64,000 bases of DNA from an uncultured Paracoccaceae bacterium (GTDB taxonomy: Bacteria; Pseudomonadota; Alphaproteobacteria; Rhodobacterales; Rhodobacteraceae). Below are positions 8,339 to 17,947 of this stretch, one piece after another. Numbering within the stretch: the first letter of the stretch is position 1; every line of letters begins with the position of its first letter. The translations under genes and the position numbers were made by a program. The notes beneath the pieces are model-generated. The model was not told the origin of the DNA and searched no databases. It worked only from the letters and a program-made list of their open reading frames with translations. Where the stretch lies: the NCBI GenBank assembly GCA_913060475.1, contig CAJXSD010000002.1:111166-175165 (forward strand), in the 5' to 3' direction.

Positions 8339-10960
8339 GTGACCCCAATGATGGCCCAATATCTGGAAATCAAGGCGCAATATCCAAATGCCTTGTTGTT
8401 TTACCGCATGGGCGATTTTTACGAATTGTTTTTCGACGACGCCGTGGCCGCCGCAGATGCGTTGGACATTGCACTGACAAAACGGGGCAAACATGATGGC
8501 GACGATATCCCCATGTGTGGTGTGCCCCATCATGCCGCGGAAAATTACCTGCTGACCCTGATCCGCAAAGGGTTCCGTGTTGCCGTCTGCGAACAATTGG
8601 AAACCCCCGCCGAGGCGAAAAAGCGCGGATCAAAATCCGTGGTCAAACGCGATGTCGTGCGTCTGGTCACCCCCGGCACATTGACCGAGGACAGCCTGCT
8701 AGAGGCGCGCCGCCACAATTATCTGGCCGCCTTTTCGATTGTGCGCGATCAGGGGGCGCTGGCCTGGGTTGATATTTCGACAGGGTCGTTTTCGGTCATG
8801 CCCCTGCCGCCCGTGCGTTTGGGCCCCGAATTGGCCCGATTGGCCCCGGCCGAGGTTGCCGTGCCCGACCATCTAGACCACGACTACCGCCCCATTATCA
8901 CCGAAATCGGCGCGGCCCCAACGCCCCTGTCACGCGCCAGCTTTGACAGCGCCGCCGCACAGGATCGCATCACATCCCTGTTCGGGATTGATACGCTGGA
9001 CGCCTTTGGCACCTTTGATCGTGCCGAAATTTCGGCAATGGGCGCAATCATCGACTATCTGGATATCACACAAAAGGGCAAATTGCCCCTGCTGCAACGC
9101 CCGATCAAAGAATCCACCAACCGCGTCATGCAGATTGATGCCGCCACACGGCGCAATCTGGAACTGACACGATCGCTGACGACCGGTGGACGCAGCGGAT
9201 CGCTGCTGGGCGTGATGGATTGCACGGTCACCGCCGCCGGTGCGCGCCTGTTGGAACGGCGCCTGTCGTCACCATCGCTGGACGAGTCTGTCATCCACAA
9301 CCGGTTGGACGCCGTTGAACATATGGCCCAATCGCCGCAGCTGAAAAACGACCTGCGCGACACCCTGACCAAGGTCCCCGATCTGGACCGCGCCCTGTCC
9401 CGCATCGCGATGGATCGCGCAGGCCCCCGCGACATCGCCGCAATTCGCGCGGGCCTGACACAGGCAGAACTGATTTGCGATATCGCGGGCCTGTCGGATG
9501 CACCCATCGTCGTGGCGCAATCGGTGGCCGCCCTGCAGGGCCACCAAGATTTGATCGACCTGCTTGATCGCGCCATCGTGTCCGAACCCCCACTGCTGAC
9601 CCGCGATGGGGGGTTTATTGCGCCCGAATATCATGCCGAATTGGACGAATACCGTACACTACGCGATCAAGGACGCGGGGTGATCGCCCAGATGCAACAG
9701 GATTATATCCAACAAACGGGCATCACATCGCTGAAAATCAAACACAACAACGTGCTGGGATATTTCATCGAAACCACCGCGATACATGCGGAAAAAATGA
9801 TGGCCCCGCCGCTGTCGGACACCTTTATCCACCGCCAAACCACCGCGAACCAAGTCCGCTTTACAACCGTGGCTCTGTCCGAAATCGAAACCAAAATCCT
9901 GAACGCCGGCAACTATGCGCTTGAACTGGAAAAACAGCTGTTCCAAACCCTGACCCGGACCGTGCTGGATCACTCGGATGCCATTATATCCGTCTCAAAC
10001 GCCTTGGCTGAACTGGATCTGGCATGTGCCTTGGCCGATCTGGCCACGCGTTTGGATTGGGTGCGCCCCAATGTGGACGACAGCCGCGCCTTTGCGATCC
10101 AAGGCGGCCGCCACCCTGTGGTCGAATCTGCCCTGATCCGCGATGGGCACAGCTTTGTGGCCAATGATTGCGGATTGGACGATGGGTCAATCTGGCTGCT
10201 GACGGGTCCAAACATGGCGGGTAAATCAACATTTCTACGCCAAAATGCGCTGATCGCACTGATGGCGCAAATGGGGTCCTTTGTGCCCGCACAATCGGCC
10301 CGCATCGGGCTGGTCAACCAACTGTTCAGCCGGGTCGGCGCATCAGACGATCTGGCCCGAGGCAGATCCACGTTTATGGTTGAAATGGTCGAAACCGCCG
10401 CCATCCTGAACCAGGCCGGCGATCGCGCTTTGGTCATCCTGGACGAAATCGGCCGCGGTACGGCAACCTATGACGGCCTGTCCATCGCATGGGCAACACT
10501 TGAACACCTGCACGACGTAAACGGCGCACGCGCCCTCTTTGCAACGCACTATCACGAATTGACCGCACTGGCACAAAAATTGGACCGCGTCGACAACGCA
10601 ACCGTCGCGGTCAAGGAATGGGATGGCGATGTCATCTTCCTACATCAGGTCAAACAGGGCGCCGCCGATCGCTCCTATGGGGTTCAGGTCGCAAAACTCG
10701 CAGGCCTGCCCGCATCTGTCGTCGAACGCGCCCGCGTGGTCCTAGACGCCTTGGAACAGGGCGAACGCACAGGCAAAACCGCCCCGAAAACCATCATCGA
10801 CGACCTGCCGCTGTTTTCAGCTGTGCGCGACACACCACCACAGCCCGCCAAACCCACCCCGGCGCTGCAGGCCCTGTCCGACATAAACCCCGACGACCTG
10901 ACACCAAAACAGGCGCTCGACGAACTCTACCGCCTGCGCGCCCTAATGGATCAAAAATAA
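8339..10960 (+). CDS. mutS: DNA mismatch repair protein MutS
   Basis: An 873-residue mismatch-recognition ATPase. The mismatch-binding domain carries the Phe-x-Glu motif in [14 protein letters not shown] (about 22-36). The ATPase domain has Walker [10 protein letters not shown] near 623, the Walker B region [23 protein letters not shown], and the conserved ATHYHEL. The GTG start at 8339 has GGGAG nine bases upstream; an ATG three codons on is the alternative. Monocistronic, ending at a bidirectional terminator shared with grpE. Confidence 0.96.
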   Translation: MTPMMAQYLEIKAQYPNALLFYRMGDFYELFFDDAVAAADALDIALTKRGKHDGDDIPMCGVPHHAAENYLLTLIRKGFRVAVCEQLETPAEAKKRGSKSVVKRDVVRLVTPGTLTEDSLLEARRHNYLAAFSIVRDQGALAWVDISTGSFSVMPLPPVRLGPELARLAPAEVAVPDHLDHDYRPIITEIGAAPTPLSRASFDSAAAQDRITSLFGIDTLDAFGTFDRAEISAMGAIIDYLDITQKGKLPLLQRPIKESTNRVMQIDAATRRNLELTRSLTTGGRSGSLLGVMDCTVTAAGARLLERRLSSPSLDESVIHNRLDAVEHMAQSPQLKNDLRDTLTKVPDLDRALSRIAMDRAGPRDIAAIRAGLTQAELICDIAGLSDAPIVVAQSVAALQGHQDLIDLLDRAIVSEPPLLTRDGGFIAPEYHAELDEYRTLRDQGRGVIAQMQQDYIQQTGITSLKIKHNNVLGYFIETTAIHAEKMMAPPLSDTFIHRQTTANQVRFTTVALSEIETKILNAGNYALELEKQLFQTLTRTVLDHSDAIISVSNALAELDLACALADLATRLDWVRPNVDDSRAFAIQGGRHPVVESALIRDGHSFVANDCGLDDGSIWLLTGPNMAGKSTFLRQNALIALMAQMGSFVPAQSARIGLVNQLFSRVGASDDLARGRSTFMVEMVETAAILNQAGDRALVILDEIGRGTATYDGLSIAWATLEHLHDVNGARALFATHYHELTALAQKLDRVDNATVAVKEWDGDVIFLHQVKQGAADRSYGVQVAKLAGLPASVVERARVVLDALEQGERTGKTAPKTIIDDLPLFSAVRDTPPQPAKPTPALQALSDINPDDLTPKQALDELYRLRALMDQK

Positions 10961-10966
10961 CAGATC

Positions 10967-11010
10967 TTTCAGTTTTGCAAAAATACTCCCGCCGGAGGCT
11001 CCGGCGGGCG
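10967..11010. terminator. Terminator between mutS and grpE, with gene-end repeat copy 3
   Basis: CCCGCCGGAG (10988-10997) and CTCCGGCGGG (10999-11008) form a perfect 10-base-pair inverted repeat around a single base. Read on the minus strand the stem is followed by AGTATTTTTGC, a classic intrinsic terminator for hrcA-grpE. The adjoining bases 10967-10999 are copy 3 of the element seen at 4947 and 5915, here facing the mutS 3' end. Confidence 0.8.
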
Positions 11011-11024
11011 CAATCGACCCAGGG

Positions 11025-11600
11025 CTAGCCCGCCATGGACGACACACCAACCTGCGCTGGACGCAACAGACGGTCGTGTAACATAAACCCTTCGGCAGAT
11101 ACCTGAATAATATCGCCGGCTTTCGTGCCCGGTACGGGCGCTTCGAACATCGCTTCATGCTGTTGTGGATCGAACCGGTCACCAACCGCGGGCGAAATCA
11201 ACGTGATCCCGTGCTTGGCAAACACATTGACCAATTCGCGCTGGGTCAATTCGATACCCTCGATGAACGCCGCATTGGTGTCGCGCTGTTCATCAGAAAT
11301 CGCCTCTAACGCACGCTTTAGATTGTCATAGACCGGCAACAAATCGCGGGCCAATTTTGACCCACCGTAATTTTCCGCCTCGCGACGATCTTTGTCCGCG
11401 CGTTTACGGGCGTTTTCGGCATCGGCTAAGGCCCGCATAAATCGGTCTTTGTATTCGTCACGCTCTGCCTTGACCGCGTCCAATTCATCAGCTGCGGCAA
11501 CTTCGGCATCGATGTCGATCAATTCGTCAGCGGCCTCTGCCTCTTCTGCGGCAGCGGTTTCGATATCGTCCAAAAATTCGTTTTCGTTCGGCTCTGCCAT
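11025..11600 (-). CDS. grpE: Nucleotide exchange factor GrpE
   Basis: A 191-residue cochaperone that releases ADP from DnaK. The N-terminal ~55 residues are very acidic and Ala-rich (EDEAAAEEAEAADELIDID-like composition), then a coiled-coil segment, then the beta-domain with YDNLKRALEAI, the FDPQQHEAMFE motif and PGDIIQV-type GTKAGDIIQVSAEGF. It follows hrcA by 10 bases and is probably co-transcribed with it. dnaK and dnaJ are not in this window. Confidence 0.95.
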   Translation of the reverse strand: MAEPNENEFLDDIETAAAEEAEAADELIDIDAEVAAADELDAVKAERDEYKDRFMRALADAENARKRADKDRREAENYGGSKLARDLLPVYDNLKRALEAISDEQRDTNAAFIEGIELTQRELVNVFAKHGITLISPAVGDRFDPQQHEAMFEAPVPGTKAGDIIQVSAEGFMLHDRLLRPAQVGVSSMAG

Positions 11601-11610
11601 GTTTTGTCCT

Positions 11611-12672
11611 TTAACGTCTGTCAGCGATCAGTTTCCCAACCAGCTGCGCTGTATAATCAACAATCGGAACAATCCGCCCATAGTTTAGGCGCGTGGGGCC
11701 AATGACGCCGACCGCTCCGATGATCTGTCTTTCAGCATTCATATAAGGAGAAACCACCAAAGATGAACCCGAAAGCGAAAAAAGTTTATTCTCAGACCCA
11801 ATAAAAATTCGCACGCCGTCGCCCGATTGGGTTAGCTCTAAGAAGTCTGCTATATCGCGCTTTCGTTCCAAATCGTCAAACAGGTTTTTGATGCGGTCCA
11901 ATTCGGTTTCCGCGGTGTCGTCCCCGATCAAATTGGACCGCCCGCGAACAATCAATCGTTCGTTGCGTTCGCCCGAATTTTCCCAAACCACCATCCCAGT
12001 TTCGACCAGTTCCTGGGCCAAACTGTCCAGTTCTTGGCGACGTTTTTTAATTTCTTGCTCGACCAGTTTTCGGGCCTCGATCAATGTATGACCGGCCATG
12101 ATGGCATTCAGGAAATTGGCCGCTTCGCGCATGGAACTGGGTGTTTGGCCGATCGGTGGGGTGAACAAACGGTTTTCCACATGCCCATCGGCAAAAACCA
12201 ACACGACCAGCGCACGATCAGGCGACAGGGATACAAATTCGATATGTTTTACGGGCGCTTCGTGTTTTGGGGCCAAGACCAGAGATGCGCCTTGGGTCAC
12301 GCCCGACAAGGCGGTGCTGATACGGTCCAGCATATCCCCCACATCGGATGAATTGCCGGTGGATTGGTCCAGTTTCACCCGGTCATCCTGGGTCAGGTCG
12401 GACACCTCTAACAGGCCATCAACAAACATACGCAGGCCGGTTTGGGTTGGAATGCGCCCCGCGCTGGTATGTGGGCTGCCCAGCAGGCCCAGATATTCCA
12501 GATCTGCCATGACATTTCGGATGGTGGCGGCGCTGACCTTTTCGCTGAAATCGCGGGTCAGAGTGCGCGACCCAACCGGTTCGCCATTTTGCAAATACCC
12601 CTCGACCACGCGGCGGAATACCTCGCGGGATCGGTCGTTTAATTCGTTCAACAATGCGCTTTTGTCTGACAT
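11611..12672 (-). CDS. hrcA: Heat-inducible transcription repressor HrcA
   Basis: A 353-residue repressor of heat-shock genes with an N-terminal winged helix ([24 protein letters not shown], then [19 protein letters not shown]) and the conserved [21 protein letters not shown]. The C-terminal GAF-like region ends [24 protein letters not shown]. It leads the hrcA-grpE unit and is divergent from rph. I saw no CIRCE element in the 113 bases before it, so self-regulation through a nearby CIRCE is not supported here. Confidence 0.95.
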   Translation of the reverse strand: MSDKSALLNELNDRSREVFRRVVEGYLQNGEPVGSRTLTRDFSEKVSAATIRNVMADLEYLGLLGSPHTSAGRIPTQTGLRMFVDGLLEVSDLTQDDRVKLDQSTGNSSDVGDMLDRISTALSGVTQGASLVLAPKHEAPVKHIEFVSLSPDRALVVLVFADGHVENRLFTPPIGQTPSSMREAANFLNAIMAGHTLIEARKLVEQEIKKRRQELDSLAQELVETGMVVWENSGERNERLIVRGRSNLIGDDTAETELDRIKNLFDDLERKRDIADFLELTQSGDGVRIFIGSENKLFSLSGSSLVVSPYMNAERQIIGAVGVIGPTRLNYGRIVPIVDYTAQLVGKLIADRR

Positions 12673-12785
12673 CTGTTGCCTCTTTGTCTGTCATCATTAA
12701 AACGGACCTGTCAGAAAGGTCAATCGGGGTTGCGTTACTGGGGCGGTCGCATGTATCCATCACATCAACAGCGAAAGGAATTCAT

Positions 12786-13499
12786 ATGCGCCCCTCAGGA
12801 AGAAAACTAGACGAAATGCGGACCGTGTCCATTGACATCAATGTGACCAAACACGCCGAAGGATCCTGTATGATCCGCGTGGGCGACACCCATGTTTTAT
12901 GCACCGCCACGATCGAGGACCGCGTGCCCCCCTTTATCAAGGGGTCAGGCCTGGGCTGGGTCACCGCGGAATACGGCATGTTGCCCCGATCCACCAGTTC
13001 GCGCATGCGCCGCGAAGCCGCATCCGGCAAACAGGGTGGCCGCACGGTCGAAATTCAACGCCTGATCGGGCGGGCATTGCGCGCAGGCGTGGATCGCGTG
13101 GCACTGGGCGAACGGCAAATCACCGTGGATTGCGACGTGATTCAGGCCGATGGTGGCACACGCTGCGCGTCGATCACCGGCGGTTGGGTGGCGCTGCGTT
13201 TGGCGGTGAACAAACTGATCAAGGCCGGTGACGTCACCACCGATCCGCTGATTTCGCCCGTGGCGGCCGTCAGCTGCGGCATTTACGCGGGCCAGCCCGT
13301 GTTGGATCTGGATTACCCCGAAGACAGCGAAGCAGGCGTTGACGGCAATTTCATCATGTTGGGCAACGGTCAAATGATAGAAACCCAGATGAGCGCCGAG
13401 GGCGCCACATATTCCCGCGCGCAGATGAACCAACTTTTGGATTTGGCCGATAAAGGCATCGCAGAATTGGTCGCCCTGCAAGAGGCCGCCGTAAAATGA
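12786..13499 (+). CDS. rph: Ribonuclease PH
   Basis: A 237-residue phosphorolytic 3'-5' exoribonuclease that trims tRNA 3' ends. It shows the family N-terminus [25 protein letters not shown], the RSMRREAA-like [16 protein letters not shown] stretch, and [12 protein letters not shown]. The start at 12786 follows GAAAGGAATTC; the longer open frame upstream runs into the hrcA promoter region. Its stop overlaps the rdgB start by four bases. Confidence 0.95.
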   Translation: MRPSGRKLDEMRTVSIDINVTKHAEGSCMIRVGDTHVLCTATIEDRVPPFIKGSGLGWVTAEYGMLPRSTSSRMRREAASGKQGGRTVEIQRLIGRALRAGVDRVALGERQITVDCDVIQADGGTRCASITGGWVALRLAVNKLIKAGDVTTDPLISPVAAVSCGIYAGQPVLDLDYPEDSEAGVDGNFIMLGNGQMIETQMSAEGATYSRAQMNQLLDLADKGIAELVALQEAAVK

Positions 13500-14110
13500 C
13501 GCGGCGGTTTACGGGCGATACCCTGGTTGTGGCGACCCACAATCAGGGCAAGCTAGAGGAAATTGCAGACCTGCTGGCGCCCTTTGGCGTGCAGGTCAAA
13601 GGGGCCAAGGAATTGAACCTGCCCGAACCCGATGAAACCGAAACCACATTTGTCGGCAACGCGCGGATCAAGGCCCATGCCGCAGCACAGGCCACCGGCC
13701 TGCCCGCCCTGTCAGACGACAGCGGGATCACGATTGATGCCCTAAATGGCGCGCCCGGGGTTTATACCGCGGATTGGGCCGAAACACCCAATGGACGTGA
13801 TTTTGTCATGGCCATGACCCGTGCCCATGATGAATTACAGGCCATGGGTGCGCCCCACCCGCGTTTGGCGCAATTCCGATGCACACTGGTTCTGGCATGG
13901 CCCGATGGGCATGATGACGTGTTCGAAGGCGTAATGCCGGGTCAATTGGTTTGGCCTATGCGGGGCGATCAGGGGCACGGGTACGATCCCATTTTCCAAC
14001 CCAATGGATTTGACATCACATTCGGGGAGATGGACCGTTGGGAAAAAAACAAAATCAGCCACCGCGCGGATGCGTTCAAAAAATTCGTGGCAGGGTGTTT
14101 TGACGGCTGA
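13496..14110 (+). CDS. rdgB: dITP/XTP pyrophosphatase (RdgB/HAM1)
   Basis: A 204-residue enzyme that hydrolyses dITP, dXTP and XTP to monophosphates so that deaminated purines are not built into DNA. Typical elements are [13 protein letters not shown] near 10-22, [15 protein letters not shown] near 70 and [10 protein letters not shown] near 160. The ATGA overlap with rph indicates translational coupling, and the 3' end overlaps the probable hemW start. Confidence 0.95.
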   Translation: MTRRFTGDTLVVATHNQGKLEEIADLLAPFGVQVKGAKELNLPEPDETETTFVGNARIKAHAAAQATGLPALSDDSGITIDALNGAPGVYTADWAETPNGRDFVMAMTRAHDELQAMGAPHPRLAQFRCTLVLAWPDGHDDVFEGVMPGQLVWPMRGDQGHGYDPIFQPNGFDITFGEMDRWEKNKISHRADAFKKFVAGCFDG

Positions 14111-15257
14111 TTGGCAAAATGGGGGCTTTGGCCTGTATATCCATTGGCCGTTTTGCGCGGCCAAATGCCCCTATTGCGATTTTAACAGCCATGTTTCGAA
14201 AACTATTGTTCAAAAACAATGGCTTATGGCCTATATTTCAGAATTGACACGCGCGGCCAAGGAAACACAAGGCCGCGTGTTAAATTCGATATTTTTTGGC
14301 GGGGGCACGCCCAGCCTGATGGACCCTGAATTGGTCCACGGTATTTTGGACCGTGTTCGCACTTTATGGCCGCAATCCAATGACTTAGAATGCACACTTG
14401 AGGCAAACCCCGGATCAGTCGAAGCCGGCCGGTTCAGAGACTATGCAAGGGCCGGCGTAAACCGCATATCCATGGGCGTGCAGGCGATGAATGACACCGA
14501 TCTGCGCCGTTTGGGACGGATCCACACCGTGTCCGAGGCGCACGGCGCATTCGACATCGCACGATCGGTCTTTGATCGGGTCAGTTTCGATTTGATCTAT
14601 GCCCGCCAAGATCAAAGTTTAGAGGACTGGCGGGACGAGTTAAAACAGGCTCTAACATGGGCGATTGATCATTTGTCCCTGTATCAATTGACGGTGGAAC
14701 AGGGCACAGCATTCGGCGACAGATATAACCGCGGGACATTGCGCGGGCTGCCCACCGATGACCTGGCCGCGGATATGTATGACCTGACCCAAGAGCTGTG
14801 CGATGATGCTGGCATGCCCGCCTATGAAATATCAAACCATGCCCGCGATGGCGCCGAAAGCCGGCACAATCTGATTTATTGGCGTTATGGCGACTACATC
14901 GGCATTGGCCCAGGGGCGCACGGGCGTGTGACGCTAGACGGACAACGCCATGCCACCGAAACGCATTTAATGCCCAACGCATGGTTGGACGCGGTTGCAC
15001 AACACGGATCGGGGGAAACCCTGCGCACGGTGATTACCGCAGCCGATCAAGGGACCGAATATATATTAATGGGCATGCGCGTTGTATCCGGTATTTCACA
15101 CAGTCGGTATAACGCAATCACGGGCCAATGGCTGGACCGCGCGGCGCTAGATCGTTTGCAGGACATGGGCATGATTACGGTGATGGGCGATCGCATTGCC
15201 GCAACCCCCGCCGGTCGGGCGGTGTTGAACACGGTTATGGCCCATATGTTGCCGTGA
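14100..15257 (+). CDS. hemW: Radical SAM heme chaperone HemW
   Basis: A protein of about 385 residues. The radical SAM cluster motif CxxxCxxC appears as WPFCAAKCPYCDFNSH near residue 18, followed by FFGGGTPSLM and LEANPGSVE. HemW proteins resemble coproporphyrinogen III oxidase HemN but act in heme delivery; the context does not separate the two roles beyond the family match. Start choice: a TTG at 14100 overlapping the rdgB stop gives the usual N-terminus ([15 protein letters not shown]); an ATG at 14070 is the alternative. Third gene of rph-rdgB-hemW. Confidence 0.88.
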   Translation: MTADWQNGGFGLYIHWPFCAAKCPYCDFNSHVSKTIVQKQWLMAYISELTRAAKETQGRVLNSIFFGGGTPSLMDPELVHGILDRVRTLWPQSNDLECTLEANPGSVEAGRFRDYARAGVNRISMGVQAMNDTDLRRLGRIHTVSEAHGAFDIARSVFDRVSFDLIYARQDQSLEDWRDELKQALTWAIDHLSLYQLTVEQGTAFGDRYNRGTLRGLPTDDLAADMYDLTQELCDDAGMPAYEISNHARDGAESRHNLIYWRYGDYIGIGPGAHGRVTLDGQRHATETHLMPNAWLDAVAQHGSGETLRTVITAADQGTEYILMGMRVVSGISHSRYNAITGQWLDRAALDRLQDMGMITVMGDRIAATPAGRAVLNTVMAHMLP

Positions 15258-15261
15258 TCAA

Positions 15262-15612
15262 GTGCGGGTGGTGTGGATCATATCCGGATGTATCGCATTA
15301 GCGGTCGGGATCATCGGAATGATCCTGCCGCTGGTGCCCACGGTGCCATTGGTGTTGCTGGCCGCGTTTTGTTTTGCGCGGTCATCGGACCGGTTGCATC
15401 GATGGTTGATCAATCATTCCCTGTTCGGACCCATGATTTCCGATTGGAACAAACGCCGCGCCATACGGCCCAAGGCAAAATATATGGCCACACTGTCCAT
15501 CGGAACGGTGTTTGGCGCATCCATCCTGTTTGGGGCGCCCCATTTTGTGATTGGCCTCCAAGCGGTGGTGTTAGGATACGTCCTAATTTTTATCTGGACG
15601 CGCCCGAATTGA
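15262..15612 (+). CDS. Small inner-membrane protein, DUF454 (YbaN) family
   Basis: A 116-residue protein with a GTG start four bases after the hemW stop. The N-terminus has a hydrophobic hairpin (VVWIISGCIALAVGIIGMIL, then PLVLLAAFCFARSS), followed by a short polar loop with HRWLINHSLFGPMISDW, the recognisable DUF454 signature, and further hydrophobic segments. The function of the family is unknown. It is apparently the last gene of the rph operon and meets parB tail to tail with a two-base gap. Confidence 0.8.
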   Translation: MRVVWIISGCIALAVGIIGMILPLVPTVPLVLLAAFCFARSSDRLHRWLINHSLFGPMISDWNKRRAIRPKAKYMATLSIGTVFGASILFGAPHFVIGLQAVVLGYVLIFIWTRPN

Positions 15613-15614
15613 CA

Positions 15615-16520
15615 TCAGTTTGTCGACAACAAACGACACAGATCGTCCAACTGATCCAAGGTTTTATAAGTGATCGTAATCCGACCCTGTTCGCCGCCGG
15701 GTTCATGTTCAACGCTGACACGCATCCCTAGGGCCGCGGATAAATCCCCTTCAAGCGCGACAGTATCGGCGTCTTTGGCCAGTTTAGGTTTTGATGCAGT
15801 CGCGGTCTGACTGGGTTGATCCCCCTGCGCCGCGCGTTTCACCAGTTTTTCCGTATCGCGCACGGACAGACCGCCTGCAATCACCTTGCGTGCCAATTCG
15901 ACTGGATGATCACTGGTGATCAAGGCGCGCGCATGTCCAGCGGACAGCTGACCCGCCCGCAGATATTCCAACACCTCGGCCGGTAGGTTCAACAGACGCA
16001 GCAGATTGGCGATGTGGCTGCGGCTTTTGCCCAAAGCTTCGGCCAATTTTTCCTGGGTATGTCCGAATTTATCCATCAGCTGGCGATAGGCTGCGGCCTC
16101 TTCCACGGGGTTCAAGTCGGCGCGTTGGATGTTTTCGATGATGGCGATTTCCAACACTTCGGTATCGTTAAAGGCGCGGACAATGACGGGAACCTGATGC
16201 AGCTGTGCCAATTGCGCCGCACGCCAACGCCGTTCACCGGCCACAATTTCAAAATCCCCCGGATGGCCAGGGCGGTCCCGAACGATCAATGGCTGAAAAA
16301 TACCTTTGGCGCGAATGGAGTTCGTCAATTCATCCAACTGCGCCTGATCAAATGTGCGGCGGGGCTGATCGGGGTTGGGAAACACGCGTTCAATCGGTAC
16401 CGAACGGTCAGGTTTCGCGGTCGCTGTGCTGTCGGTTTGCACAGGCGATGCCTGCCCCACATCCGCCATCAATGCGGACAGGCCGCGGCCCAAACCGCGC
16501 GATTTTTTCATATCTGCCAT
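15615..16520 (-). CDS. parB: Chromosome partitioning protein ParB
   Basis: A 301-residue CTP-dependent DNA clamp that loads at parS and spreads. The N-terminus GLGRGLSALMADVG precedes the ParB/Srx nuclease-like domain with IFQPLIVRDRPGHPGDFEIVAGERRWRAAQLA near residues 75-108. An HTH region follows (HTQEKLAEALGKSRSHIANLLRLLNLP), then a C-terminal dimerisation domain. It follows parA by one base. Two perfect parS sites lie within 3.3 kb, in rsmG and at the start of mnmG. Confidence 0.96.
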   Translation of the reverse strand: MADMKKSRGLGRGLSALMADVGQASPVQTDSTATAKPDRSVPIERVFPNPDQPRRTFDQAQLDELTNSIRAKGIFQPLIVRDRPGHPGDFEIVAGERRWRAAQLAQLHQVPVIVRAFNDTEVLEIAIIENIQRADLNPVEEAAAYRQLMDKFGHTQEKLAEALGKSRSHIANLLRLLNLPAEVLEYLRAGQLSAGHARALITSDHPVELARKVIAGGLSVRDTEKLVKRAAQGDQPSQTATASKPKLAKDADTVALEGDLSAALGMRVSVEHEPGGEQGRITITYKTLDQLDDLCRLLSTN

Positions 16521-16521
16521 G

Positions 16522-17322
16522 TTATGCTGCCTTTATCGGTTTTTCATTGTTCTTAATCAGTTCCAACGCCAAATCGCGATAGGCGGCCGCACCTTTGGAC
16601 GCTGGATCGTATTCCAGAACCGGCATCGCAAAAGACGGTGCTTCGCTGACGCGGACGTTGCGCGGGATAATGGTTTGAAACACCAATTCGCCCAAGTTGT
16701 CGCGGGCATCGGTTTCAACCTGCTGTGACAGGTTATTGCGGCCATCGAACATCGTTAAAACCACACCTTCGATCCGTAAATTCGGGTTGGCCGAGGCCCG
16801 AACCTGACGGACCGACAACATAAGCTGCGATAACCCCTCAAGCGCGAAAAATTCGCTTTGCAATGGGATCAGGACAGAATGGGACGCCACCATCGCATTC
16901 ACGGTCAACAGGTTTAGCGACGGAGGGCAATCGATCAGGACATAATCAAAGCCGAATTTTTCAATATTTTTTGTGCGCAGCGCATCAAACATCAACTGGG
17001 TGCGGCGCTGATTTTTCACCAATTCCAAATCAGCCGAGCTGAGATCAACAGTAGATGGAATAATCGACAACCCAACCGTTCCCGTCGGCATGATAACATC
17101 ATCTAGGGGTTTACCATCCACCAACATATCATATGTGGTATACTTGCGGTCATCGGGTTCTATTCCCAATCCGGTTGAGGCATTGCCCTGCGGGTCCAAA
17201 TCAATGATCAGGACCTGCAGCCCCTGTTCTGCCAAAGCGGCAGCCAAATTGATGGTTGTTGTCGTTTTCCCCACCCCCCCTTTTTGATTGGTGATGGAAA
17301 TAATTTTTGGCATCTTAGTCAT
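16522..17322 (-). CDS. parA: Chromosome partitioning ATPase ParA
   Basis: A Walker-type ATPase of about 266 residues that drives segregation of ParB-bound origins. The deviant Walker A reads NQKGGVGKTTTTINLA; the Walker B region is VLIDCPPSLNLLTVNAM. The reading frame has three possible starts (17337, 17322, 17313) and none has a clear ribosome site. I give 17322 because its ATG overlaps the rsmG stop in the usual coupling manner. Part of a mnmE-mnmG-rsmG-parA-parB run on the minus strand. Confidence 0.93.
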   Translation of the reverse strand: MTKMPKIISITNQKGGVGKTTTTINLAAALAEQGLQVLIIDLDPQGNASTGLGIEPDDRKYTTYDMLVDGKPLDDVIMPTGTVGLSIIPSTVDLSSADLELVKNQRRTQLMFDALRTKNIEKFGFDYVLIDCPPSLNLLTVNAMVASHSVLIPLQSEFFALEGLSQLMLSVRQVRASANPNLRIEGVVLTMFDGRNNLSQQVETDARDNLGELVFQTIIPRNVRVSEAPSFAMPVLEYDPASKGAAAYRDLALELIKNNEKPIKAA

Positions 17323-17947
17323 GAGTGGCGCCGACAACAGAAATTCCCCCGATTCTAAGTATCACCGCGTGTGGGTTTGTAATGCTTGTAATCGGTTTTA
17401 GGTCGAATTTCCACTGTTTGCTTGCGTCATCTACCTCTTTTCCCCAGGTTTTTCCCTTGGGGAACAGACATTCGCCACCGGGCGCCAAATGCGGCGTGGC
17501 CAGGCCAATCAAAGTTGGCAAATCCGCTAACGCCCGTGCAGAAATCACATCTGCGTTCAAGGGTGGAACATCTTGAATGCGTTTTGCATGTACCGTCGCG
17601 GATAGGGATAATTCCCGAATCGCCGTGCGCAAAAACACCGATTTGCGAAGATCGCTTTCAATCAGGTGCATTTGGGTTTGCGGTGACATTTCCTGCAAAA
17701 GGCAGGCGATAACGATCCCCGGCAAACCTCCACCGCTGCCAATATCCAACCAACGGTCCGGCCGTGGATTGCTGGATTGAAAAACTTGGACAGAGTCCAC
17801 GATGTGACGGCCCCAGACATCGGTGATTGTCGATTTGGACACAAGATTTATGGTTTTATTCCACTTTTCGATCAAAGCCTGGTATGTCTTCAGCCGATCC
17901 AGTGTTTCACGTGAAACATTCACACCCGCAATCGTCAGATCTGTCAT
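17315..17947 (-). CDS. rsmG: 16S rRNA (guanine-527 N7) methyltransferase RsmG
   Basis: A 210-residue SAM methyltransferase modifying 16S r[22 protein letters not shown] is the SAM-binding motif near residue 67, and [20 protein letters not shown] is typical of the family. The start at 17947 overlaps the mnmG stop. Codons for NVSRET (residues 10-15) are made of a perfect parS site, so this gene's early sequence also serves in chromosome segregation. Confidence 0.95.
   Translation of the reverse strand: MTDLTIAGVNVSRETLDRLKTYQALIEKWNKTINLVSKSTITDVWGRHIVDSVQVFQSSNPRPDRWLDIGSGGGLPGIVIACLLQEMSPQTQMHLIESDLRKSVFLRTAIRELSLSATVHAKRIQDVPPLNADVISARALADLPTLIGLATPHLAPGGECLFPKGKTWGKEVDDASKQWKFDLKPITSITNPHAVILRIGGISVVGATHD
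17903..17918. promoter_or_regulatory. parS site 1 (ParB binding site)
   Basis: TGTTTCACGTGAAACA is an exact 16-base palindrome matching the bacterial parS consensus. It lies inside the coding part of rsmG, where it encodes part of NVSRET, about 600 bases from parA. ParB is encoded nearby. Confidence 0.93.

Noticed and set aside
12673..12785. Expected CIRCE element in front of hrcA
   Set aside because: The TTAGCACTC-N9-GAGTGCTAA inverted repeat is not present in this gap in any recognisable form.
13543..15112. Several antisense frames opposite rdgB and hemW
   Set aside because: They mirror the codon structure of the real genes and show no domains or ribosome sites of their own.
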